Assembly (NCBI RefSeq): GCF_041260155.1
Contig: NC_091932.1
Coordinates: 1,302,001 to 1,366,000, forward strand
Reading direction: 5' to 3'
DNA: 64,000 bases
From: Ptychodera flava
Lineage: Eukaryota; Hemichordata; Enteropneusta; Ptychoderidae
Every line of letters starts with the position of its first letter. Position 1 is the first letter of the stretch. The translations under genes were made by a program, and so were the position numbers. Shown here piece by piece: positions 12,164 through 24,995 of this stretch. The notes under the pieces are model-generated. The model saw nothing but the letters and a program-made list of their open reading frames with translations, did no database searches and was not told the origin of the DNA.

Positions 12164-13095
12164 GTTAGCTCCGCTGTCAGCGATGAGGAGCTTATCAAAT
12201 AGGTTGATTTTCCGTTGTCGTCGTCCGTCGTCCGTCAACAATTGCCTTCTCCTCTGAAACCTCAAGTTTGACTGCTTTGAAATTTTGTATGCAATTCACT
12301 TGGGGTGACCTCACTTAAGTTTTTTAAAATCGTGGTGAAATTTGCATATTTGTATTTTTGGGGCATTTTTTGCTGTTTTTGGTAAAAAAATCTTCTTCTC
12401 TGAAACCGCTTGTCCAAATGCTTTTAAATTTGATGTGCAGTTTACTTAGGGTGACTATAATCAGATTTGTTCAAATCGTGGTGAAATTTGCATATTTGTA
12501 TTTTTAAGGCAATTTTTGTTGTTTTTGGTAAAAAAATCTTTAAAAATCTTCTTCTTCAAAACTTGCTGTCAGATAGCTTTGATATTTGGTACATAGGTCC
12601 CTAGGGAGGATCTATTTCAGATTTGTTCAAATTATGCAGAAATGTACAAATTAGCATTTTAAGGGCAATTTTTGCCATTTTTGATCAAAAAATGTCTTTC
12701 TCAAAAAGTACTGGTCTGATAACTTTAAAATTTGGTATAGAGGTTTCTATACATGAACTAAGTAATATATATTGAATTTCTGATGAAATGTGTAATTTTG
12801 TATTTTTGGGGCAAGTTTTGCCATTTTGGTCAAAAAATGTGTATTTCCAAAACTACTCATCTGATAGCTTTGAAATTTAGTATACAGGTTCCTACTGATG
12901 AACTTAATGATATTTGTTGAAATTATGATGAAATCTGCAATTTTGTATTTTGGGGGCAATTTTTGCCATTTTTGGTCAAAAAAATGTGTATTTCCAAAAC
13001 TGCTCATCTGATAGCTTTGCAATTTGGTGTACAGGTTCCTACAGATGAACTTAATGATATTTATTGAAATTATGATGAAATCTGCAGTGCATATT
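12164..13095 (-). mobile_element. Helitron-like element with ~140-bp tandem repeats (minus orientation)
   Basis: Read on the minus strand, about six copies of the same ~140-bp unit as at 3630-4786 run to a GTCGTCCGT-type tract at 12213-12236. A hairpin CGCTGACAGCG and terminal GAGCTAA follow at 12164-12180. Exact spacing is 147 bp between the two GTGTATTTCCAAAACT words at 12839 and 12986. The right flank is cut by the palindromic MITE at 13096. Confidence 0.5.
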
Positions 13096-13425
13096 ACTGC
13101 AAAGTTCCATATTTTTCATGAATTTTGTTTAATACGACATACTACTTATATTGTTTGACATGTTGAAAGATAATGAATGAATGGGTGACCATGCATATAT
13201 TCGACCCCAGTTTTAGACACGATACATGAAACTATCACAAAAATGAATTAATGGTCATGACCATTAATTCATTTTCACCCTGGTTTCATTTAATTTGTAT
13301 AAAATCGGGGTCGAATATATGCATGGTCAACCATTCATTCATTATCTTTCAACATGTCAAACAATATAAGTAGTATGTCATATCAAACAAAATTCATGAA
13401 AAAATGGGCAACTTTGTCCCTTTAA
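13096..13425. mobile_element. Palindromic (foldback) MITE, copy 1
   Basis: The two arms are inverted copies over about 150 bp each: TTCATGAATTTTGTTTAATA..., ATTGTTTGACATGTTGAAAG... and TCGACCCC... on the left are repeated in reverse on the right. The arms meet at ATTAATGGTCATGACCATTAAT (13249-13270). The right end is GGGCAACTTTGTCCCTTTAA; the left end is decayed. A better preserved copy is at 47706-48039. Confidence 0.8.
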
Positions 13426-13590
13426 TGAGCTGATGAAAGCTTATAACATGTAATTTCAAGATGACTTTTTTCATCTCTCCCTTGCGAAGTGTTTTCAATT
13501 TTGTAATTCTTTTTGTTTTGTATATCATTTTGTGCCAATGTCACGTATGCGTACACGGCTAAATAAATAAATAAATAAATAAATAAATTC
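13426..13590 (+). mobile_element. Probable LINE 3' tail with (AAAT)n
   Basis: TTTTGTAATTCTTTTTGTTTTG, then GTCACGTATGCGTACACGGC and eight AAAT repeats (13559-13588) look like the 3' UTR and microsatellite tail of a CR1/L2-like LINE. No coding sequence is attached, so it would be an extremely 5'-truncated insertion. Confidence 0.5.
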
Positions 13591-16500
13591 TTTAATTGTG
13601 ATGTAGGTTAGGGACAGAAATTACATTTCATTTTCGGCGCACTCTTTCCGTTACAACGTTTTCATAACATGTGAAATCATTAAATTTCATTAATGCCCTG
13701 ATTTGATTAATATTTTAACACACTTTTGCTGTTGTTTTACATGCATCAAATGTTTCAATTTGAAACATTAAGTACCATTATTCATCTGTTGTGCTTATGC
13801 TCCAGTTTCTCATCTTTGCATCTGAAAGTATCTTGACTACTTGATAGCTTATCCAAATAGCCTGCACCGGATATCGTGTGTCCATCGTTGTTCACAATGA
13901 TATGCCAGGCTTATCATGACTTGTCAACAAAAGTATTTGTTGTACGTAAAGTGGTTCCTGCACTCACTCAATTATGGATGTTTCAAACTACCATTTTTTC
14001 AATTTTTAACGACTGTAAGTACAAATTTGCAATACAACGTTATGAGGGTTGGACAAAGGTGTAAGAATTAGCTGTAAAATAGGCCTACTTGTAAATGTCT
14101 TATTTTGTCATTCAAAGCATGTTAGAGGACATCTGTTAATATTCAAATAGAAACTGCATTCCACACTGAATAGCCATACACTGAATTTGAATCAATGTTT
14201 TTGAAACATTAGAAATCCCAAGCACTTCTGTAACACATACATATGCATATTGGGATATTCACTCGACTCTGTTGACAAGGCAATGAGAAGAATTCATGTC
14301 TACTATGTTTTGAGTCTTCATGAAAACTATTAAAAACATAATAACCGTCAAATAATCCCAATTTAATATGTAAAATTCAAAATTTTGCATATCAGAAGTG
14401 GTCAACCCCTCCTTACCATCCCCAAGTAATTGGATCAATAGGGTCATTTCAGTATACAACTACTTCTATGCATTTTCAGACTTTCAAAAGCATAGTTTGT
14501 ACCACACGCTTTTATTCTACTATCAAGAACAAACTTAATTACTGACAGTGGTAGTGGTTTTCTTACAGATTGAGACCTCGATGACTTCTTGTCTTCATCA
14601 GTAGTTTTGCTGTAGTAAATTATGCTTCTATTGTCTTTCCAACTTTTCAGCATTCTGAAGTAGATGCTGTTTGCCCATAATCCCATGTAAACTTTGTGCT
14701 TCTTTCCTTATTTATTTTCATGTCATATGAAGAAAAGCGGCTCAGCAAAAACAGCAAATGTTGGCGTTTCAGCTCGTTAATACGCGCGAAAATGAGATTC
14801 CTCGGAGAAGGGAAGTGAAAAACAGGTGCCAAAAGTCACACAGTTGAAAAAAAATCCAGGTGATGCAGAAGAAAAATAATGCCCCGGAGTCAATCTGCCA
14901 AGCCCCCCCCCCCAATATCAAATGGTCCACCCCTTACCGTCATCAAGGCCAGCCAACAAACCCCTTTTTCATATGAAAAATCTGCCCGCGGGCAAATAGA
15001 GACACTTTTAACTCTGGTTTTGTGATGTGTCGTCTGTGACATGGTTGTGTTTTTTCGCATTTTCTTATGACTATCGTTGTTAAAAGTGCATCACCATATA
15101 AATTTAACTCACGCCGACTATATCTGTGTGTCATCGCGTAAGCGATGGTTCGAATAAATTGTATGGAAAGAAATAATATAGTCTATGGGCCCACCCATTT
15201 TTTCGTGTCACGATGTCTAAATGGGGTTTTCTGCACAACTTTAATGCTTGACATAATTTGAAATAGTATTACAGTAGTTATACAACCAAACAGTTTGGTA
15301 CGGTTCACTTTAATACTTGGCGTATGAGACATGATAGCCGGCGAGATGAGAGTTGTTTTCAATCTTTTGGAGTTTGGGGAGGGCAGTAGAGGGATTTTGC
15401 GATGGGGAGTTGGAGGGGGATTGACACACCCTTAAACAGGTGATCGGAAACACAGGTGCTCGGGAAGGAGAGCACCAAGCACATGTACGAACCAGCGGAG
15501 TGTCCATGGATCGAGGGCCAAACAGTCGACATATAAAAATGTTCGCAGACGTGTTTCAACTGCGATAAAATATACCAGTCAAAATTGTTTTATAGCAAAA
15601 TAACATTTGAAGATACACGTTGAACGTTGTTCGCAACTGTCATTCTACTGCTATTTGCGAGTAGGCCTTTTCCTTTCCGATCATATGTAGTGCTAAGGAA
15701 GGCGAGCACCCACAGGCGTAGTATAGTAAAAGAAAAACTATAGGCACCCAGGGACAGAAGCAGAACTCTGGCTGGCGATATTTGCCGGTATTGTTTAATG
15801 TGGGGTTGATTTTGGCTAAAACTTATTTACCTTTCATTTATGTCCAATTTCATGTGTTCTTTCACGGTGAATAGTAAAGGGCCTATGATTCGTCACACCG
15901 TTGGATGTCAGTGTCAGAGGAGAATGAATTAGGCCTAAATCATGCATTGGAAGACAATCCGCTGATTGGACACTACAAGCTAATAGAGAAACATCGTCAC
16001 TACATTTTTAGCCGTCATTTACTTTGATATTTTATCTTTTTCTGATAAGGATTGCAAGGTCAATAAGAGAACAGCGCAAGGTCTCGCTTTCGTCTTCAAT
16101 GAAAGCATAGAATTTGAATGATGTCAAATATCACTTGTAGTTTTTGTCATGCAAATATCATCTTTGATTTGGAGGTCGCATAGAACAAGACTTGTTATTA
16201 AAGTAATGAGGTTTGGGTAACGATACTGGCAAATTCGTCCGTTCTCCGGCCGGCAAAAATTTCAGGGAATAATCGTAAACTCGATATCAAATTTAGATCA
16301 GGATATTGCGTCAAATTTGAAGGTATTGGGGTACATTTACTACTACGAGGCGTCGAAATTCGTAAATGCATTGTATCGTCTGGTCGAACTTCGAATTCGC
16401 TCTTTGCTTTTACCGAGGGTGCTGTATTTGTGTAGTAGGCCTCCATGTGTTTCGATTTATGATATTTATGAAAATGCATAAAGGATTGATCATCAAAACA

Positions 16501-16863
16501 GCAGCAAAGCAGAGAATAATTCAATAAACAAGGCACCTGATTACGAGCATAGAATCATCTAAAACTCGAAATTGCATAAATTTGATAAAGCAGCCTCAAT
16601 GAAAGTAAGTGTGAAGTTGCGTTTGGTTTGTCGACAGATTAAATCTACGACAATAAAAGATGGAGTTCAAAAAAGATGTGTTTTTTAGTGTCCTAGATGA
16701 CGTGATGTCCCCAAGCTTATCAGTCAACACTCAACAAACCCATGACAAATAAATCGGCGTGATTTAATCGATGTTCCGTTAAGACTGATTAATGTCTCTA
16801 TAACTGTGTCATATCGTGTAAAGATTTGAACTGAAACACCATTCTTCAATGCCAGATGTCACG
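13591..16863. other. Non-coding interval with one transposon-end fragment
   Basis: No supported exon. At 14904-14936, a C-run followed by CAATATCAAATGGTCCACCCCTTA is a lone terminus of the GGACCATT Harbinger-like family (compare 26383 and 32908). Scattered open frames of 60-112 codons (for example 16198-16536 minus) lack family signals. Confidence 0.4.
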
Positions 16864-16956
16864 TAAAGCCGGCCGCACACGAGAGAAATTAGCTAAGCAA
16901 AAATCCTCGCGAGGAAAATTGCTCAGCAAACTTCTCCCCGTGTGCGGCCGGCTTAA
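16864..16956. mobile_element. Miniature GC-rich palindrome
   Basis: Inverted arms TAAAGCCGGCCGCACACG and CGTGTGCGGCCGGCTTA, extended by GAGAAATTAGCTAAGCA and TGCTCAGCAAACTTCTC, enclose a short loop around CCTCGCGAGG. The total is about 92 bp. It is a self-complementary insertion much richer in G+C than its surroundings, most likely a MITE. Confidence 0.65.
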
Positions 16957-17698
16957 GAGGTATACAACAGCTTGAAATGTAACGCTTGGTGTATTCGTCT
17001 TTCTTTATTAGATTTGAATTGATTTTATGTATTTTCAAACTTTATCCGAGATATCGGTGGAGTTCAAACGGAGTTAGCAGTGTGACAATCAGGACAACAT
17101 CACCAATAATTGACGTTCAATCCAATATCCGATGGACTATATGTGATGATTTCGATTTCTTTGATAAACAAGTCTTCACTAAGTTTTAGTCACAGCGCTA
17201 GCGATGCCTAGACAAACTTACAAAATGAAATATTCCCGCTAAATGCATCTCTATCGAAACAATATCTACTAATTGTTAATTTGTCAAAAACAATTTCTAT
17301 AGTTGTAATATGAGAGTATGAGATGATTGCTATGTTGAACAAAGCGATGACGTAAACACCATCTCCTCACATAATTTTCATAAATTTGATGCAATTTACT
17401 GGTTCTCGGGTGAAGTATTTAAATCTGAAATACTGATACTAACATGGTCCAGTTTAAATTAATTTGTAAGGTGAAAATATCTGTCCGTTCCGAAATTTAA
17501 TGCACATTACTCGATCTATACTTGGTCGTCAAAATCACGACAGAAAAGTGTTGAAGTTGTTTAAAGTCTTCTCTTCGTTACATTCCATTTTGGTGTAAGT
17601 ATATCCGTTTGCCAATCTGTGTAACGATGTCTTGTATGATAACATATCGCTTGTTTGGCTGTCCTGAGCTGATTCCATTGTATTGCCACCTATATTCG
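16957..17698. other. 3' flank of the minus-strand small membrane gene
   Basis: No second coding region. A minus-strand AATAAA lies near 17001-17009, about 0.7 kb beyond the stop codon, and could end the transcript. Confidence 0.35.
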
Positions 17699-17868
17699 TT
17701 AAGACACATTTTCCATTTCGGCTCTCGCAAACTGGTTTCTTCCGCTTACTTTGACCACATATATTACAATAACGATACATATGATGGTCAAAGAGAGAAA
17801 TCCAATGGTTGAATAGATAACCATATCCTTGGTAGAATTTGGTCCAACGTTCTCTTCCTGTCCATCAA
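17699..17868 (-). CDS. Small single-pass membrane protein 1, exon 2 (ectodomain, membrane segment, tail)
   Basis: The exon follows a minus-strand acceptor (TATTGTTTCAG) and runs 170 bp to TAA at 17701-17699. Joined in phase 1 to exon 1 (18966-19026), it gives a 76-residue protein. Residues 1-20 form a signal peptide. Residues 21-35 are a short acidic ectodomain with an N-S-T glycosylation site at N31. Residues 36-59 (MVIYSTIG...IVIYVV) form one membrane segment. Residues 60-76 form a short basic-then-acidic tail (KVSGRNQFARAEMENVS). This predicts a type I protein of the plasma or secretory membrane. The membrane and tail region aligns without gaps to the gene at 29444-36247: 18 of 44 residues are identical, including VIYS, LT, YVV and AR.EME. 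I do not recognise the family. The membrane topology is seen; the cellular role is unknown. Confidence 0.75.
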
Positions 17869-18965
17869 CTGAAACAATACATGGAAATATGCTGAATCAA
17901 GATTGTATCCATGACTACAGTAGTTACATTATCGCTAATAAAACAGTGAATATTAAACAAGGGGTATCGGGACAAGAAATTATAAAGTTGACACAAACAT
18001 ACTGTAGAACAAGTACGTGAACTCTGAAAAATGTTGTCCCTCTTAAGTAGTAAAACAGTTATGTAACCTGGCTTAGAGACCTTGCATTATGATATTATGG
18101 TTCCCAGACTTGAAATCTGCGCTTGCCTCAAATTTAGTGCTTGACAACCAAATTATTTTGAAGTTGTAAGCTATAATATACATTTTCATTTTCTTGAAAT
18201 TTTTCATGATTCCCCGCCACGTATGACTCTTTGAATATCTATCTGAAGACAGTATTTCTTCTTAGAAAAGTAAATATAATTTTGCTTCTTTTTACAATAT
18301 GCTTCTTGAAAAATATATTAATAAACGGTTTAGATTACTAGGCTCAGTTTATGAAGCAAAATGACATACAATATAGCTTAAGAAACTCTGTATAACCCCA
18401 CGACAAGCCCCCAATGTCCATATTATTTTTATTTGAAGGATAAAAATTTTGTTTTGTCAATTTTGAAATCCGCTTGCAAGTCAAAACTTTTGACAGTTTC
18501 AAGTTGAATATAATCAAAACACACGTCAATGTTATGTGACGCCGCAGCCATACTCACGACATCAAACGAAATTTTCTTCTCTCAACAATAATCCTGTGAG
18601 TTTTAACGCACTCTAGTATCAATGCCCTGAAAACATCTTGTGTATCTTTGCACTATCTATGCCATGGCACGTCGCACTTAATAATCTAATGTATGACTTG
18701 AGCCAAAACAGACCATCGTTAATCTGTTTGTTCAACCAACAAGATTTGACCCAGACACTCCCTTCTTTCCTTCTATCTTCTGTTTTTTCCCCTCAATCAT
18801 ACGTCTTTTCTTACGTAGAGTACGTAGCTGTGTAAGAAAGGACTTTAGAAGGCATTGTAATGTTTTGACGAGAGCGGAGTCGGAAGAAAATTGCCTATGC
18901 GTGTAAGTTTATCAGGCCTAAAGAAAGAGAGAACAATTGAAATCTAAGGACAATCGTTTACTTAC
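17869..18965 (-). other. Intron of small membrane gene 1
   Basis: Minus-strand GT (GTAAGT at 18965) to AG (17870-17869), 1,097 bp, phase 1. No transposon of note is visible inside, in contrast with the paralogue's intron. Confidence 0.75.
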
Positions 18966-19026
18966 CTGGCGAAGCCGCTGACATTAAAATAGCCAGACCT
19001 ATAATAAAGCTTGAAAATAATTCCAT
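18966..19026 (-). CDS. Small single-pass membrane protein 1, exon 1 (signal peptide)
   Basis: The ATG at 19026-19024 sits in CAGCGATGG, a favourable context. It opens MELFSSFIIGLAILMSAASP, a typical cleavable signal peptide of 20 residues. The exon ends CCAG with donor GTAAGT after one base of the next codon (phase 1), exactly as in the paralogue at 29444. Upstream in-frame codons exist on the minus strand, but only this ATG places the hydrophobic core at the N terminus. Confidence 0.75.
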
Positions 19027-20280
19027 CGCTGTGATATATTTGAGTGAAAATATCGATGAAACTGATGGCAATGTTGCTGTCCTTTGCCGAACTGAGCCAA
19101 CTATGTACCGTGAATATGAATATGATGTGAACAATTTGAGTTTATTTAATGGAGTCCCTATGTTAATAATCATTATTTAAGATGGACCCCCTCATTTACT
19201 AGAACTGTACTACATTGGGTTGCGTCAACCTGTGATTGGCCTACATGAGTGTCATTCAATGTCTTTCCGTCGACTGTGTCTCATTTGCTCTCATACACTT
19301 CGGTGATATTTCGTTTGATCATCTACACTGACAAGGTATTCAATCAATATAGTTATTTTCTCGTAAGTCAAGAGATCATCAAAATCTCAGATGTACATCA
19401 GTTTCCGGGACCTGTTCGTGAGTAAAAGGTGAGTCGCAAGAGGTTTTTTGACGGGCGGCACGCATTTTTTTATCTTTTCAGTGGGCGGGAAAGCGGCAGG
19501 CGGGCAATTTTTTTATGATGACGGGACGGGAAAATTTTACTCTGTTGCACAGAGGCGCTGTCCCTCCACAAAGGGCAACCCGGAAAAATGGGTTGCAGGC
19601 AGACCGGGAGTAGGGTTCTGTTTTGTGCGGCGGGGGTTGACGATGGGGAAGGACAGTTTTGAGCTTCTACAATAAGGAGAGGGCCATTGGGAGTTTTTCC
19701 AGTTGGAAAATTGCAGAGGGACAAAACGGTATGCGAGAGCGGAAATTTTGAGGACTGTTGCAAACTGCTTCCACCTTAGTTGACATCTTTTGAAATCGAC
19801 TGAATGGCTGCCCCTCTGATTTCAAAAACAGTAAATATTTCTTGTCTTTCTGAAATACGAGTCGAGCTTTTTAAAACATCAGTTTTTATTACTGTACGAT
19901 TTCATATTTCTCTTTTAAATAGGTTTGGTATGATCATCATCGTACCTTTCCATGACTTTCTCGTTTTGTATCGAATGATCTAACCGTCCTCGATAGATTG
20001 TAAAAATCATTTCGAATACTGCCACTGTTATATACCGCCCTCACATACCCAGCGCCCCCACAGCTTTACTGTAAGATAGGCAGCACGGTAACTGTCTATA
20101 GATCTATCAACGACTGGCACTGCATTTTAACTTTATTTTTCCAATATCGATAAATCAGTGATATAAGCCCGGAAAGACTTCTCGAATGAGGTTTTAAGCC
20201 CCATCAGCTATATCTTTTTGCATGTATTTCTTGATTGTTTGGAATCAAATGCAACTATATAAAAATGCTTACTGTAGTAC
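19027..20280. other. 5' flank of small membrane gene 1, then a G-rich repeat fragment
   Basis: 19027-19430 is the probable promoter side of the minus-strand gene, without a clear TATA or CpG signal. At 19430-19690 there is a stretch of alternating GGGCGGCA/GGGCGGGAAA blocks and T-runs. It resembles, in reverse, the CCCGCCCxCTG blocks at 24500-24660, so it is probably a fragment of that element. Confidence 0.4.
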
Positions 20281-20289
20281 GACCATATA

Positions 20290-20294
20290 TATGG

Positions 20295-20375
<81 letters not shown>

Positions 20376-20389
20376 ACGACCATATATAT

Positions 20390-20480
<91 letters not shown>
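20290..20480. repeat. Two (TA)n tracts around a duplicated 25-bp linker
   Basis: Long (TA)n tracts at about 20297-20368 and 20393-20479 are each preceded by ACTGTAGTACGACCATATAT. The linker and tract are therefore duplicated as a unit. Confidence 0.95.
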
Positions 20481-22129
20481 TACTTGTAAGCGCGCAAATA
20501 TAATCCAGTGCCATGGTTTGAAATAGTGACATTTCAAAGACAATGTAGTTTGAATAAAAAAACAGCTCTCTTAAGTTTGGGATGTATCTTTTGGTAAGTA
20601 AATGCTGAAAGATACAGCTGTAGGGGCTTTAATCTAGCGATTATTACTTATTTTTAAAAGTCAAAATCCGGTATAAGGCTATAGGTATACATATAGTAGC
20701 TATTACGTATGGACAGTCTTTCCTGTTTGTCTTTTGTCTGTGATTCCGTTTAGAAACACCCTTTGATTATCTATTTTCGTTCATCTTTTCATGTGAATAT
20801 ATTATACCATGCAAATCTATTTCAATTTTACTTTTTCCAAGCATAATTACCGAGACTTTACTTTTGATCTATAACTAAGATTGTGCAGGGCTTCCCGCAG
20901 ACTAGCCTGCCTATGGTCAGTACAATAACTTTGAAGATCATTACCATACCAGTGCTCTCATTAAACCTGAAAAATTCACCCGAAGAGGATTTAAACTTGT
21001 CCCTTTCATATAGCTAGAACAAGATTATTTGAAACGGAATATGAGGAATTTTGACGCTTCATCTTTACTAACCAAGTTATTCGAGACTTTAATTTGAAGT
21101 GCGGAGCGTTTAAGGTAATTCGCGCCTCAAAATTGAAAAGTTTAAAGTTTTTCTCAAAATTTCCTCAATCAAACTTTCAACCATTGTCTTTCATCGGGGT
21201 CAACATGCAAATTTTGTTACTAGAGAAAAAAAATACCCATACCAATATTTATCGATATTTAAAATTCAAAGTGACCGCCATCTCTGTGTTATCTCTATGG
21301 GAATAATAAATTTCCCGATTTTCACAAAAACTAAGCCGAGGAAACATATTTACTCCATAAGCTTCAAAATGAGCCCCTACAAGTGGTAGGCCAAAAGATT
21401 ATTGTATTAGTCTGAGAGTCAGAATATCTGTACGCCAGATGCACTCTACCTTAAATAAGTAGTCATTCGCACGATGTTTTGCATGCAGCTGTCAACGAAT
21501 GTTTTAACATTTTCAAAAATTACATCAGCGTTTGACCTTCGATTTTCTGAAAAATAGCATGAAATGATCACATTTGCTGATATGTACAGCAGTGGTAGGA
21601 AATATTGCACATGGAACTGTGTTGCATTACAAGGCACTCAAAGTTTTGGCATTGTCAGTTACAGGAGATCTCAGTCTAACTATTGTATTATTTGTTTAGT
21701 GGATAAGTCGAATCGATTACCCTTGACATCACTCTCTTTCATTTTGTCCTATGTGCGCAATATTGTAAAACAGACTCATCTTCCCTACAAAGCTAGTCAC
21801 TGTGTATCTCTTTATTTCTTATCGATTTCACATTCCAAAGTACATTTACCAAAAGAGTACGCCAGAGCGAAAAGGCCACAAAGGTTCAACCGAAGACGGA
21901 GGAGTCTGCTCCAATGTCTATGGTTCAACGTAATGAGATTATTTTGGACAATATGTTAGTTCATTTTAGAGGCTCTACTTTGAAAATTGTTTTTTTTTTT
22001 TAATATACTAATATACCAAGGTCTGAGTTTAGACGTGACTCAAGGTAAACACTGTCTCTGTAATTGGTGACCGGATAAGATCAAGTTGAGTTCCTTCCAT
22101 CTCAAGCCTTTCATTTTAAATTTCTTACC
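20481..22129. other. Non-coding interval
   Basis: No supported exon. A plus-strand open frame at 21564-21959 (131 codons) shows no domain pattern. Confidence 0.35.
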
Positions 22130-22470
22130 ATGATAAAAACTGTATTATATCATACCAGTATATTGATAGTGCAAATAAAGCGATCTGGTTGATCGAGACG
22201 CGAAAAAAACCGTGGTATATTGGCGATGTACCATGGCTGGCATACGCGCGAGCTCTCAGCTTAAACAAAAATCCGTTTATGACGTTGCGCGCCATAATTT
22301 CGATATACTGTTATGATATAATAGCAATAAATCACACCCACCGACGGTATACCACTCGATTTTGACCAGCTCACTTCATATATGCACTCGCTATCGCTCT
22401 TGCAGATATGTCGTGATTGAACTGGTCAAAATCTCGTGGTATACCATCACTGGGTGTGCTTTATCGCTTA
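22130..22470. mobile_element. Nested inverted-repeat MITEs
   Basis: At 22325-22467, arms of about 48 bp (CACACCCACCGACGGTATAC on the left, GTATACCATCACTGGGTGTG on the right) face each other across about 45 bp. An outer weaker inverted pair, TATTATATCATACCAGTATAT (22136) and ATACTGTTATGATATAATA (22304), brackets 22136-22324. Both are non-coding foldback sequences. Confidence 0.6.
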
Positions 22471-24090
22471 AATATCAACATGTATCTAGAAATTCATTTC
22501 GCTTTACAGCCTTATTATCAAAGCCATGTGGACAAATTTATGAAGTAGAAACGGTAGCTGTGAGCAAATCTCGTAAAATATCGCGAGATCGAAAGTTTGA
22601 GGTTGTCAGACAACATGATAGATTTCTTATTTGGCGCACCGTGTCTTGATTCTTGATTCTTGAATAGTATCAATGAGTCATGCGAATAGCTTGGCAGTAT
22701 GCCAAGGACGAGCCCAACCCTCCATATCATCAAAGGGCTTTTGCAAATACCATCCTTATCGTAATCATATCTTCAATAATTAACCATAGCTAATTTTGAG
22801 ATATTATCTTCCGGACGAGATATGGCCTTTTACCTGGTAACCCCTTGCTAAGCATTGCGTGGTGTCTCAGCTCAGTGTGATCAAAAAGCTGCACAGGACA
22901 CTCACCTACCAGAGGCAGATGTAAATACACTATTCTAAGCTGAAAAGTAGAGGTGCTGCTTGGGACTGCCCTTCCACTACGATTCGACAATTTCCCGTCT
23001 CACCTCTCCCTACTGTCCATCCGGAAAGCACCCTCTCTATCCCAATTACAAAGAGCTCCCTTTGGCCTTCCATATGGGCAAACCGAATCCTACTGCCTGC
23101 ATGCTTAATAAAGGTGTTTTTCTCAAGCATCCACTGTCCAAACGAATGCAGTGGCCTCGCCCCCCCCCCCCCCCCCCCCCCCATGATAAAAAATGCCCGT
23201 CCACCGTTTCCCCGCCCCGATACCAGATTTGCAGAAAAAATGCCCGCCCGCTAAGAAATAGCTTGGGAACACTCTTCATCAACGGGACAGTTTTGCCAGA
23301 CGCCTCTAACTTACTTTGTATTATTATTTTAATAATATTAAAATAACCACCCAGGATCGAATGTCAAGCCGGTCCAGGGATCTTATGTCGAAGTCGATGA
23401 CCAGCATGCACACCAAGGCCTAAGCAGAGTTGCTGACTTTTCTTAAGTTAAGTCAATGTGGTGATCTGCAAACATATATGCAGCCAGTACGACTATCTGT
23501 TGCACTAAATCTGTCTGTGTTGTTACGAGCCTGTCGTTCTATAACTCTGTTCATCCATCTGTATTTCCATTTTGCTGATATAGATCGCCACGAGATACCA
23601 AGTATCACAAGGTAAATAGATATTCAATGTGTGAAAAACACTTCAATTCATTACTTCTGTAGTCAATCAGGTGCAGCCAACCGAGCTATTGATCGAAAAG
23701 GCTATTCCAGGAGCAATTTTTTGAGGGCAAGGGAAATTTCAATTTTTCTTGGACAGGGGACATATTTTTAGCTGGCAGGGAGCAGATTTCAGGTTTTTCT
23801 TGTCGGGCAGGGTAGATATTGGTTGATTTGCCTGGGGACAGAGAATGGGGAAAAAACGAGGAGAGGAATTTTTTTCCAGGGCAGGGGAAATCGACGTTTT
23901 TTTCTCCGCATGGCAGGTGAGCTTCAAAAATTCACAATGAGTAGGGGAAATAGGAAAAATATGTGGGGAGTGGGTTAAAATGAAGTTTGAGTGCGGGAGG
24001 GTAAGTCGAAAAATTATCAGTTGGAGGGTAAATAATGGACATTTAATTAACTACCCTCTGGGACTTAAAATTAGTCAGTTCACATTACTT
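22471..24090. other. Non-coding interval with C-rich and G-rich low-complexity blocks
   Basis: A run of 23 C bases lies at 23160-23182, followed by CCGCCCGC-type blocks. 23700-23960 contains repeated GGGCAGGGxAAATTT-like words, the reverse of blocks in 24200-24660. A diverged element end, CAGGTGCAGCCAAC, is at 23670. There is no coding region. Confidence 0.4.
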
Positions 24091-24707
24091 CAGGTGCCGC
24101 CAACTGGTAAATTTCATGAATTTCGCAAAATCATCACAAAACATGTTTTGAAGGCTGATATACCGATTTTTCGTATTTTTGACCTTGACCCAAAATTTGG
24201 AGGGGAAAGTAGAGCTGTTCGTAACTGCCCTCCCACTGGCATAAACGGAAAATATGCCCTCCCACTGAATTTTGATGCCCGCTGCCCTCCAGTATCTATA
24301 GTCTGCCCGCTCCCCACTCCCCACAACATTTCAAGCTCCCCTCTGCCCTCTCCCCACTACTGAAATGTCGCATTGCCAACTAGATGCCTACTAGGCAACC
24401 CAGATTAACGCAAACCGTGGTAGCAGCTGACAGTATAGCTGAGAACATTGCCCCCCTCTAAGTTAGGCGCTAAATCTCCCCTCAAGTTCTATCAACCACG
24501 CCGCTTTCCCCTCCCTCTACGTATCTTCCGGTGCCCACTGTCAAAAATTTTCTCCCCGTCCACTGAAAATAGTGAAATTTCTTCCCCGCCCACAGTAAAT
24601 ATAGATTTTTCTCCCCGCCCGCTGATTAGTTTTGAAATTTGCCCGCCCGATGAAAAACTTCGCACGAACACCTTTTTGCACGAACAGCTAATAGTTGGCG
24701 GCACCTG
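24091..24707. mobile_element. TIR element with ends CAGGTGCCGCCAACT
   Basis: Inverted ends CAGGTGCCGCCAACT (24091) and AGTTGGCGGCACCTG (to 24707) are flanked by the direct hexamer TTACTT on both sides. The ends resemble hAT elements (CAGG...CCTG), but a hAT target duplication would be 8 bp, so the superfamily is open. The interior holds tandem blocks of about 30-35 bp built around CTCCCCGCCCACTGAAAA, and no transposase. Confidence 0.55.
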
Positions 24708-24995
24708 TTACTTGTCCTGAACAATATAGCTTATCATAATTAGGACCCCTTTAAAAGTCCATTTTTCGTTAGCTGGATCTGGTCAATGTTCAGTATGAAA
24801 TACAGCAAAATTTCCAGTGGTGGAGCCGTTGATGGAATGAAATGTGCCACTGGTGACTTAAAAGGCAATCGGTCAGCTTATGAATTTAGGGTTTCATGGG
24901 TAGAAATACATTGTATGCTCACTGGTTAGGTATACATCAATTTGTTTGCAGACGAATTACACAGATCATTTTGTTTCAACAATGTCTTTGACTAA
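24708..24995. other. Short non-coding spacer
   Basis: Nothing supported between the two transposable elements. Confidence 0.4.

Noticed and set aside
16198..16536. A 112-codon minus-strand frame
   Set aside because: No recognisable features; chance is adequate.
20208..20543. IYIYIY-type open frames over TA tracts (also 7072-7341 and 55962-56405)
   Set aside because: They are pure microsatellite translations with no coding evidence.
21564..21959. A 131-codon plus-strand frame
   Set aside because: No domain pattern, no splice or polyadenylation support, and irregular composition.
22930..24720. Proline/glycine-rich frames over C- and G-rich blocks
   Set aside because: Low-complexity translations of GC-rich tandem blocks inside a transposable element.
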